From Artemisia argyi (taxonomy: Eukaryota; Streptophyta; Magnoliopsida; Asterales; Asteraceae): 64,000 nucleotides of DNA. Numbering within the stretch: position 1 is the stretch's first letter; the number at the start of each line of letters is the position of its first letter. The stretch spans positions 198,883,322-198,947,321 of the forward strand of contig CM060680.1 in NCBI GenBank assembly GCA_030686995.1, in the 5' to 3' direction. Under the pieces are notes generated by a model that worked only from the letters and a program-made list of their open reading frames with translations, was not told the origin of the DNA and did not search any database. Positions 22,652-33,160 of this stretch are shown here, piece after piece. The position numbers and the translations under genes are program-made.

Positions 22652-24103
22652 TTTCAGATATTTATACAATATCTTTTTCATTTATTAATGTTTGAATTGA
22701 ATGGTTTAAGATATTTATACAATATTTTTTTAAAGCTTAATGAGTTTCATCGCATGATGGCAATGTCATTTTGTGAATAACGACAAATATATTCCAATAG
22801 AATTGTGACACAAACATTGCTTTCAGTGTTAGATAAGCATAGGGGTTACTTGATCCAACATTAAGAATGAAATACGAAATCGTGTGATGTTGGAAGCAAA
22901 GATGAAGCTAAGAAAGGTATAAATAAAAGAATGCATTTTTTCATTGTTAGATAAGCATAAAAAGACACATGGTCCAACACTGTAAGAAAGAAATATGGAA
23001 TCAAGTGATATTGGAAGCAAAGATAAATTTAAGAAATGTGTAAATAAAGGAATTAGCACATATACCTCTCCGACTCTTCTGTCACAACTCGTAAATTCTG
23101 GTCTTTTCCCGAACATTCACATTTACTATTCATCAGTTACTATTCATCAATCACTATTCATCATTTTACTATTCATCTTTTTCGGAGTCAGTTTGATATT
23201 CTGAGAAGCGTTTTAAAATTTTACTATTCATAAAACACTATTCACCTCCGGAGAAAATTTGTCATTTATGCGTGAGTTGCGTCATTTCTGTATACGTACG
23301 ATTATCTACATAATAAACGTTATCCTATAAACTATTACTATGAATAATTGATCTAACAATCCCAACTATGGTCCTAACACATTTTTATACTCATAATAAT
23401 AATATAAAAATTATATTATTAATTTACCCGGTGTTTTCAAATCAATTGCTACATTTTACGGTCAGAGCTTATTACTCCGTCGGGGTTTGCGATATTTCAA
23501 CCCGATCATTATTTTAACTTCCGATTCTCATCAGGAATATTATTTTACAATTTTTACAACTTCATTATATTTTATTTTATTTCGTTACAATTTATTTTTA
23601 GTTAACTCGGTACCCGGTATCACCTAAAACTAATAATATCTACCCAATCATACACCAAAAGTCAAGGTTTTTGCAAAACTCTACCACCCTTGCCCATTTA
23701 CACGCCTCCCCCTCCTAGCCTCCTTAAATTATGGATCTTGCCCCCTTTGTCTTAATACATTTATTTTAGACCAAAATATATACTCCATTACTCCACATTT
23801 CTTCACATATACATCAAACAACTAGCAAACTTTTCTTTCTTTCTCTCTTTGGGGTGAATCGGCCTAGACACAAGAACAAGAAGAATCCATCATTTTTCCA
23901 AGATCAAGTGTTAATCTAGTTCCTTTAGTGATCCTTGTTTGGGTTTTGTAATAAAAACTCAAGGTTTCTTAGGTTTTACTCATCCAAGCTCTATAATCTT
24001 TCTATGTAAGTTGTCAAACTCTTGTTCATAATTTCTTCATGTTATTTTTATGATCATATGATTTCCATTCAAGATCTACATGCATATGTTAGTTATACCA
24101 CTC

Positions 24104-24104
<1 letters not shown>

Positions 24105-24175
<71 letters not shown>
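24105..24175. repeat. (TA)n microsatellite inside the solo LTR
   Basis: About 35 uninterrupted AT dinucleotides. The 73-residue ORF across it is an artefact. Confidence 0.9.
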
Positions 24176-24176
<1 letters not shown>

Positions 24177-25324
24177 CTTTGAAACACTAGAAATGGAAAC
24201 CCTTGTTAGATCTATTTGGATGATGATGTTTAATAACCCATGACACCCTAGGAAGGTGTATGGTAGGAATAAATTAGTTTGGTGGTGATTGAAATTGATT
24301 TGGTTGGATTAGAAACTAGTTTGGAACACTAGAAATGAATTTTAAACATATATATATACCTACTGTCCCAAATCGACCAATCCAGAAAACTCAAAGGTTT
24401 CCGGGTAACATTGGGCTAGAGATTTAGAAAATACTTTTAAAAACGAAGCTTTTGGCGAAAGAACGGATTAAAACGAGTTTATAACGAAGGAGATATGATT
24501 TTTGAAAGTTAATTGACGAAAACTATTTTTCTGAAATACTGCATGCTGTTGGACGATTTTTGTTGGACAAACTGAGGCATTAGACGTAACCTAGAGGAGC
24601 CGAACTATCAAAAATATATTAGTATAGGTTAAGACGAATCCGTGGATATAAAGAACGAGTAAAATAGACTTAAAACGACCAAGTTATTCACGTTTCAATA
24701 TCGACAAAAACTCTATATAATTGACAGCTTTTACTAGAAATCATAATAATAATACTTCTACGTACTAAATTCTATATTTTCTAGAATTACTACCAACGTG
24801 CCAAAACCTTAACCATTGAAGTACATATGATTACAAGCTTATTTATACGACTATTCGACGTTATTTTAAGGTTTTCAAAACAAGGAATATAACACTAACA
24901 TTTTATATACGATATATTACGACAAGTTTTTATAAACCTAGTTGGACTTATTTTTCCTAAGTATGGAAAATACCTTACTTTAACAATAACAATTATTTCC
25001 AAGTTATGAGTGGTATAGGTATCATGTGCATGCATATTCTCTACATCCTTTCATGATCTAAGTAGATCACTATCATTCATATTAGGTTGCGGTTTGAGAT
25101 CGAACCTCATTTCTGTGTATCCACTTTATCATCGTAGCTATCGCACCAGGTGAGTCATAGCCCCTACTCTTTTTATACTTGTTTTAACTTTTTGGGGGAG
25201 AATACATGCTCGTTTTTACATGAATTACTACTTGACTCTTTGAACTCATTTGACCTTATAACTTGTTTTTGAACTATTGAACTTGACTTGAACTTTTGAA
25301 CTTAATGTACTGTACGTACTATGA

Positions 25325-25530
25325 CCTAAAGTCTCGCCATTTTTGGTGGAGCGTGCAAAGTCTCTCATGTTCAGAGCATCCTTAACAAATCTCGCCATGG
25401 TGGAGTGACTAATAAATCTTTGCCAAGTCGGTGAAGTGACTAATAAATCTCGCCTAGGTGGTGGAGTGACTTCAAGTCTCCCATGTTCGGAGCAACATTA
25501 TAAAGTCTCCCTTGTTCGGAGCGGCCTTGA
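25325..25530 (-). repeat. Short imperfect tandem repeats in the solo LTR
   Basis: Phrases of the type AAATCTCGCC..GGTGGAGTGACTAAT and AAGTCTCCCTTGTTCGGAGC recur about seven times in 200 bp with variable spacing. The related LTR at 50468-54412 has a different array at the matching place (51300-51460). Such arrays are common in long LTRs. Confidence 0.55.
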
Positions 25531-26595
25531 CTTATTATATATGTGGTGCTTATATTGTGACTTATTATTGACCTCATGTGCTTGACTACCAGACATAAAC
25601 TATTTTAGCAGTGGGTTGTAAACACACAGGTTACAAGTCTCTTATGGCGGGACTTGCAACTGAGTGAATTTATGATGCCTTTGCTGTGTGATCATTTTTC
25701 TATATACTTTATTTGTTAAACAAACTCTATGAACTCACCAACCTCGTGTTGACACTTTAGCATGTATTTTCAGGTTTTAACCAATGGCACGCTACAGGAG
25801 GTTTTGGCAGGGCATGGCATGGTCATAGAAGACTCTGATTTTTCATTTGGGGACCGTTTTAAACTATTTTAAGGGCCTACTTCCGCACTACTTTTAACAA
25901 TGTAAATTTAACATTTTTGATTTAACTATTTTATTCTAAATGATTGAAGTGAAAACCATTTTTGAACTTGGGTTGTAATACCAATTGAGTTACACCCCAG
26001 CTACACGTATGCTTCCGCTGGACCCGATTTTGGGGGTGTGACAGATTCCCATCTAGCACAGTTATTATTTTTTTTTTCTTTGTTATTTGGTTCATTAATG
26101 CAACACCACCAATTTTGACTTTTATACACCAATTATGTGGTTCGGTTTTCTCACATGAAAAAAATAAGATTTTCTATTGGTTCAATTTGATTTCTTCAAA
26201 AACTACTTTTTTCCCGACAATGGTCATGGTATTCCCTCTTTTTTTTAATAGATAAAAACGATTATTTGCAATCTCCCAATCTTGCTTCTTTGTTTCTTCT
26301 TCTTCCTAAAATATATCAAATTATTATATAATCAATAAAAATGAAACAAATGCAAACTATGTATAAAACAACCACAATCGAAAGGGACCAGATTTTTCAC
26401 GGTTTTTATACCACTCGAACCTCTAATATACTAAAACTGTAAGAAATAGATTATTAAATATACGAGAAGAGCCAAATGATAAAGCGAAATACAAGTATAT
26501 GATTATCCCTTCCAAAGCATCCATACACTAAATTACCAACTCTAACTCTAAAAAAGACCAATGTTCCAAAATTTGACCAATGGGTCATAGAAGCT

Positions 26596-28027
26596 TGATA
26601 AGGCGAAAAGTGTACCGCTTTTAAAGGGTCATTTAAGCCCGAATTCGAGATTATTTGATCAAATATTGCCCTAAATCGTTTCTTTTGTCATTTTAGGTAC
26701 TTTTGGAGAGAAATCTGGAAAAGGAAGCATTTTGGACGTTTTTGGAGCATAAAAGTGAAGAAAACGGCAAAGTCTCAAATTTCCTTGCTGGAACAGTACC
26801 TGACGGTGTCAAGCCTTTACACATGACGGCGTCAAGAGTTACAAAAGAGGTGGATGTGGAACTTATAACGTGACGGCCCAGAGTATTTCCAAGCTTATTG
26901 GCCTGACGGCGTCACCAAGGCCGTCAGGGTCCAAATACTAGTGACGGCCCAGAGTAATTTCCTACATGACGGCGTCACAATTGGATATAGGCAATACGAT
27001 TTCTATCAAGGCGGCGAGCTGACGGCGTCACGAGCTAATACATGACGCCGTTAAGATGTAAACTCTATATATAGTTCTCCAATTTTCATTAATAGTGTGC
27101 AACTTTGAGGGAATAAACCCTAAGACGAATTTCCAGCTTTTTCAAGGGTTTCAACCCCTTGATTCTTCCATGTTCAATTGAAGATAAGTACTTATTCAAA
27201 TCATTCAATATGTCTATGTGTTGTGTGATTATATCTTACGCTTGTCTTCTCTTTAACATGCTAGGCTAGATTTTCATTGTGTTTGCTTAGATGTAGTGAA
27301 ACCTAGATTTTGATTATGGGTTGATTGTTTGTTTATAATTGTTACGGATGATTGTATTCGATGTTAGGCTTAAGAAAACTGGCAGACTTCCATTGGTAAC
27401 TTGTTTGAACGTCTTAAGAAACATGATCGGAGGTGTACTACGATTTTGGTTGTATTTAATGCATAAGAGAATTCTAATGATCCCATGTTAGGAGCTTCTA
27501 ACGGCTCGACATAGGAGTGAAGTAGGATCTTATAGAGTTAGGGAATATTGTACACGGCCCTACGACTAGTATTAAGGAATATGACCCGTCATCCATGCAA
27601 TTGTAACAAGCTAATCAACCTGTAAAAGATATCTAAGGAGTAATGAAATCTAAGTAAACACAACTTTCCTCATTATTGTTTCCACCACATTAGTATAATA
27701 GTTTTATTTTCATTTTATTTTAATTGCATTTGTAGTTAATTGGGTTAGTTGGCTAGCAACTAATTCCGCTCACTCCTTCAAAACCTGAGATTTTAATTGC
27801 TTTCATAAAATATAAAAATACAAAAAGAATCATCCCTCACTTCTAGACCTAGTTTATTAGGCTTTCTAATCCTAGCGACGCTATTCCTGAGTTGAACGAT
27901 CAATCCTCCGGTACTTGTCACTATACTATACTACAACGATCAGTTACACTGCCTGGTGTGGGTCGTAAGCTTCTCGAGATCCTTTGAGAAGTAAAACTTG
28001 TTGCGAGGGTGCAATTCCCACGTATCA
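26596..28027 (+). mobile_element. Solo LTR of the same family as the 31.8-38.2 kb element
   Basis: TGATAAGGCGAAAAG at the start and CCACGTATCA at the end, with perfect 5-bp duplication AAGCT on both sides (26591-26595, 28028-28032). It is the reverse complement of the two LTRs at 31760 and 36846, so the sense strand here is +. At 1432 bp with no internal region it is a solo LTR left by recombination. It contains the TGACG motif array and TATA box described separately. Confidence 0.9.
26801..27075 (+). promoter_or_regulatory. LTR promoter: TGACG motif array upstream of a TATA box
   Basis: TGACGGCGTCA occurs at 26824, 26904, 26967 and 27020, with related forms at 26801, 26871, 26921 (reverse), 26942 and 27043. 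All lie within 250 bp upstream of CTATATATAGT (27064-27074). TGACG is the core of as-1-like sites bound by plant TGA bZIP factors. The near-palindrome TGACG-N-CGTCA would give two facing half sites. The same array in the same position relative to the TATA box occurs in both LTRs of the intact element. Enhancer function is inferred. Confidence 0.6.
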
Positions 28028-28171
28028 AAGCTCCAAACAAATAAAAATTTACTAATGTGATAGTAAATAAAATAACCATAACTAAAAAAGGAATCCTAAT
28101 CCTGCTTCATGAAGCAAGGAATCCTAACGTGGCTTTTGTCAACATTAAGTTATTTTTTCTTTTAGTTTAAA

Positions 28172-28726
28172 CGAGTGTTGATACCCGCGCGTTGCTGCGG
28201 AATTCTTTTGTTGTCGTTAGCTACTTAACGTGAAGTTAGTTACCTAGGACTGACTTTGCAATTGATGTATAACGTGAAGGACCATTTATGTAAATTATGT
28301 GAGGATTAAATTTGCAATGAATCGTTGAGATGAAGGAAAAAAGTGCGTAATTTTTTTTTTAAATATTAAAGTAACGGTCGTTAGTTAACAGCCGTTAAAT
28401 AGCTAACGACCGTTAGTACTTAAAAAAACTACTTAACGTGAAGTTAGTTACCTAGGACTGACTTTGCAATTGACGTATAACATGAAGGACCATTTATGTA
28501 AATTATGTGAAGATTAAATTTGCAATGAATCGTTGAGATGAAGGAAAAAGTGCGTAATTTTTTTTAAATGTTAAAGTAACGGTCGTTAGTTAACATCCGT
28601 TAAATAGCTAACGACCGTTAGTACTTAAAAAAAATTACTGTACAAACCACTGTAGCAACCACTGTAGCAGCTACAGTGGTCGGCACCCATCAACCTCCCC
28701 ACATTTAGTATATATATATAATACTA
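28172..28726 (-). mobile_element. Probable mini-Helitron with duplicated hairpin cassette
   Basis: It interrupts the unit between AGTTTAAA and TGCAAAAAG. On the minus strand the 3' end has CCGCAGCAACGCGCGGG, then ATCAACACTCG and host T: a Helitron-like end with CTCG in place of CTRR. The 5' TC is not recognisable. The body is a direct duplication of about 235 bp; each copy has TAACGGTCGTTAG facing CTAACGACCGTTA (13-bp perfect arms). No coding. Confidence 0.55.
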
Positions 28727-29513
28727 TGCAAAAAGAAGTTTGAATTGAATGGTTTAAGATATTTATACAAACAATTTTTTTAACGTTTAATGTGTTTCAT
28801 CATATGATGGAAATGACATTTTGTGAATAAAGACAACTATATTCTAACATAATTGTGACGTAAACATTGCTTTTTTATTGTTAGATAAGCATAGGGAAAT
28901 ACATGGTCCGACATTATAAAAATGGATTATGAAATCGAGCGATGTTGGAAGCAAAGATGAAGTTAAGAAACGTATAAACAAATGAATACATTGCTTTTAT
29001 TGTTAGATCAGCATAAGGAGACACATTATCCAACATTATAAGAATGGAATATGGAATTGAGTGATGTTCTAAGCAAAGATGAAATTAAGAAATGTATAAA
29101 TAAAGGAATCAACACTTATACCTCTCTGGCTCTTCCCATCTAGCAAACATAATTTTGTTATTTTCTTTGTTGTTTGGTACATTAATGCAAGACCACCGAT
29201 TTCGATCAATCTAGTATCAAATTTTGATTTTTTATTGACCATTTGATTTCCATCAAAAACCTTTTTTTTTCTCGGAAAATGGTCAAGGTATTTCCTTTTT
29301 ATATATAAAAAATGATTATTTGCAATCTCCCAATCAGTTTTTTTTTTTTTTTTTTTTTTTATTTATTTATTTATTTATTTATTTATTTGTTCTTCCTTAA
29401 ATATATCACATTATTTTATAATCAATAAAAACGAAACAAATGCAAAGTATATATAGAACAACCACAATTGAAAGGGACCCAATTTTACACGGTTTTAATA
29501 CTACTAACCCTTA

Positions 29514-31139
29514 GAGTTGCGATCCCTTAGAAAGTAAGAAAAAATAAAAAGGCTAAAAAGCCAATCAGTGAGTGACAAGTGTCCAACCAAAAGAAACTCC
29601 CTTCATTTTTTATTTATTTATTTATTATTATTATTTTTAATAATTTTCGGTTAGAAGGGCAATTTAGTCCTTTTTGTTTTTTAATTCCACTCCGAACTTC
29701 AAACGCACATATCTTTCAAACGACAAACTTTTTAAAAAAACCAATTTCACCAAAAATTTTAAAATTTCAATTTCTTTAATTTGATATGCATTTTTATATA
29801 TAAATCGATTTTTTTTTTTTTTTTTTAATTTCAAGTGGGTTATGATTTTCTTGAATTTTTTTTGCATATTCGACCCTACTTTTGTCTAATTTAAAGGTTG
29901 AATTATGTAAAACTTAAAACATGAAAGTTATAGATTTTTGGTCATTCTTTAACTAGAAATTTGAATAACTTAATTTCGATGTGATATGAATGAGATATCG
30001 CATTTTAAAAATGACGTTTTGCACATATTTAGTGCACATAAAGTGTTTGATAAAATGACTAAAAGAGATTATTCATATAAAAGTACGTTTAAATGCACTA
30101 ATTGGTCTACCATAATACAATTTTTTTTTGTTATTTTTGGTCTACCACAATGTTCATCAGTTTAACAAAACTACCAGTTTGTTATGTTGAATAGAATTGA
30201 TGAACCCAAATATTTGATCAAATTGATGAATCTGAAAAAATTGATGAACCTGAAATAATTTGATCAATTTGATGAACTTTTATAAGTAAAATTTGATGAA
30301 CCTAAAAAAATTTGAGGAACATCTCTTAAAAAAACAAATTTAATAAGTAAAATTAGATAAACCTGAAAAGAACGTTGATCAATTTGATGAACCTGAAATA
30401 TTATGTTCATCAGTTGTTTCTTGTAAGTAAATTGATAAACTTTTATAAGAATATTTTGATAAACCTGAAAAGAACTGTGATCAATTTGATGAAACTGAAA
30501 AATTACCTGTATTTTTTTTTAAAAAAAATATCAATTAAAAAATATCACTTTTTGAATCTTACATTAATAAAACGATTAGTGATGCGTTGTGGTACAAAAA
30601 TTAGTACATTTAACGCAATTTTAACACTAAAAATCTAAGCTAAACTTTTCATCGAACACATTGTTTGCAACAAATATGAGTAAAACATCAACTTTCATGT
30701 GTGATAACTTACTTATATGACATCGGATTTGATTGATTCAAAAACCTGTGTAAAGAGTGAACCAGAATAAAAAAACTTTCATGTTTTAAGTTTTTAACCA
30801 TTCGACATTTATGAGGGTAAAAAATAAAGCCGAAAATAACAAAAAAATCAAAACCCATTTGATATGTAAAAAAAAGAATCGAAATATTTAACAAGGTTTA
30901 TACCAAATTAAAGAGGATTAAATTTCAAAAATTATGGTGAAATCGGTTTTTTTTTTAAAGTTTGTCTTTTAAGAGATATGTGCGTTTGAAAAATGAGGTG
31001 GAAAAGTAAAAAAACGAGTAAAAGTACGATTTTGCCCCTAGACGGATTTTTGAGTAAAATATGTTGTAGACACGTGTCATTTGGTGGTTACTTTTTATAC
31101 TTTTTAAAATTGTTTCCCTTTCTAAAAGATTGGGTACCC
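29514..31139. mobile_element. Fold-back Mutator-like element (TSD TAACCCTTA)
   Basis: The 9-bp duplication TAACCCTTA (29505-29513 and 31140-31148; 10 bp if the preceding C is counted) flanks a 1626-bp insertion. Its arms of roughly 450 bp are diverged inverted repeats (shared blocks TGACA.GTGTC, CAAACGCACATATCT, CTTAAAACATGAAAGTT). The interior (about 30120-30560) has repeated AATTTGATGAACCTGAAA phrases. Small ORFs inside have no recognisable domain. Confidence 0.75.
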
Positions 31140-31759
31140 TAACCCTTAATATACTAAAACTATAAGAAATATTACAAGTTTATTTAAAACCGGATGAAAA
31201 CTACGTCGTTTAGCACTGTTGAGATACAGTACATTTTCCCGCCAAAAGCCCCGCCCAAAACGTTAGCCTGTTTACATGGTCCAGTTGTCAGCCAACTGTG
31301 TACAGTGGCCGGCCTTTAGGCTTATTAGATATACATGGTGATATACATTGTGATATACATTGTACGAGTACATATATACAATCAAATCTTTTATATTTTT
31401 CCAAAGTACAAACGTGTAATGTGTTTAAGCCCTTATCTCAATGGGTTGGTAACTTGCATATGACTTTTGTGCATAAAATCCTCCAAAGCATGCTGCCTCA
31501 GTTCTTGCCCATTCTACATTTGATGCAAAGAAGGACAATGTTTGCCTTATAAACCCTTATACTTTGCATGCTTAAACTCATACTTCATCTCCTTACTCAG
31601 ATCTGCACCTGCAAAAATCAACACAATATACCAAAAAAAAAAAAAAACAGTCACAGTAACAAAACTGCAGCTTTACTTCAAGGTTTGTGTAGCTTTGTTG
31701 TTTTTAACATGCTTATTACAAGTTTCTGTCTTTTTCTCTTACTTGCTTTGCATGGTTAC

Positions 31760-33160
31760 TGATACGTGGGAATCGCACCAGGCTTTACCTCTCAAGGGAT
31801 CTTGAGAAGCTTACAACCCCCACCAGGCAGTGTACCTGATCGTTGTAGTATAGTATAGTGACAAGTACCGAGGGATTGATCGTTCAGCAAAGAATAGTGT
31901 CGCTGGGATTAGAAAACCTAAATACTAGTTCTAAAGATGAGGGATGATTATTTTTGTATTTTTATGTTTTTTTTAGAAAGCAAGTAAAAATCTCGGGTTT
32001 GAAGGATTTGGGCGGAATTAGTTGCTAATCAACTAACCCAATACTAAAGATGCAATTAAAATAAAATACTAGAAATGAAAATAAACTAAATTATACTAAG
32101 GTTGTGAGCCATAAGTGGAGAAAATGTGTTTACTTAGATTTCACTACTCCCTAGATATCTTTTACACGTTAATTACTTGTTATAGTTGCGTGGATGACGG
32201 ATTGTATTCCTTAATACCATTCATGGGGTGGCGCACTTAATTCCCCAATCCTATGAGTGCCTACTTCACTCCTATGTCGAGCCGGCTAAGAAGCTCCTAA
32301 CATGCGATCATTAGAATTTACTCATGCATTAAATACCACCAATAAAACCTAGTGCACGTCAGTTCATGTTTCCTAAGACGTTCAAGCATGTTACCATTTG
32401 GAGATCTGCCAGTTTTCTTAAGCCTAATATCGAATTCATTCATCCAATACAACCATAAACAAGTAATCAACACATAATTAACATCTAGGTTTCATTAGAT
32501 CCAAGCAAACACAAGATAAATCTACCTAGCATGGTAGAATTAAGACAAGAACAAGATATAGACAACCAACACATAGACATATTGATTGAATTAAAAGAAT
32601 ACTTATCTCAATTACACATGAAAGGATCAAGGGCTGAGAACCCTTGAAAAACCTGTAAAATTCGTACCAAGTTCGTACTTAGGGTTTCTCCAAAACTTCT
32701 CTTTTTTTAATGTGAAAATTAGAAAACTATATATAGGAAATAGGGTCTGACGGCGTCAAGAACAAATTTGTGACGCCGTCATCTAGCCGCCAAAATACTC
32801 CTCGGACTGCCTTGATCTACTTTTGACGCCGTCATGGCCCAGGCCGTCACACATTTAACTCTTGACGCTCTACTTCGTGACGCCTTCATGAATTCACTGG
32901 CCCGTCATGGTCTTTACTTTTGACGCCGTCAAATATTGCTTCTTGACGCCGTCACCTACTGTTCCCAGCAAGGAAAATTAAGACTTTGGCGTTTTCTTCA
33001 CTTTTATGCTCCAAAAACGTCCGAATTGCTTCATTTTCCAGATTTCTCTCCCAAAGTACCTAAAATCACAAAAGAAACGATTTAGGGCAATATTTGATCA
33101 AATAAATTCAATTCCGGGCTTAAATGACCCCCTAAAAGTGGTTCATTTTTCGCCTCATCA
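31760..33160 (-). repeat. 3' LTR of the nested element
   Basis: TGATACGTGGGAATC to TTTTCGCCTCATCA on the + strand, 1401 bp. On the sense (minus) strand a TATA box CTATATATAG (32728-32738) is preceded by the TGACG array (about 32748-32960). Relative to the other LTR it keeps about 40 bp near 31825-31870. The 82-codon ORF at 33006-33254 is LTR sequence and not a gene. Confidence 0.9.

Larger units (their letters stand above)
23080..26043 (-). mobile_element. Solo LTR (long Gypsy type, family shared with 50468-54412)
   Basis: Termini TGTCACA...TGTGACA replace a point in the repeat unit. Read on the minus strand it begins TGTCACACCCCCAAAATC and matches the start of the element at 50468 for several hundred bp (shared CCTGAAAATACATGCTAAA, CAACACGAGGTTGGTGAG). 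Flanking pentamers TCTTC and GATTC agree at three of five positions, so the duplication has decayed. No internal coding region, so it is a solo LTR, probably of the Del/Tekay size class. Confidence 0.75.
20049..26249 (+). repeat. 1.2-kb repeat, unit 5, split twice
   Basis: Pieces at 20049-20568, 22652-23079 and 26044-26249 together rebuild one unit. It was cut by a fold-back MULE and by a long solo LTR. The palindrome GCTTCATGAAGC is intact near 20464-20475. Two ~122-bp subrepeats lie at about 22815-23050. Confidence 0.8.
26250..29309 (+). repeat. 1.2-kb repeat, unit 6, split twice
   Basis: Pieces at 26250-26595, 28033-28171 and 28727-29309 rebuild one unit. It was cut by a solo LTR (at AAGCT) and by a mini-Helitron. 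Palindrome GCTTCATGAAGC lies near 28102-28113. Two ~122-bp subrepeats lie at about 28863-29110. Confidence 0.8.
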
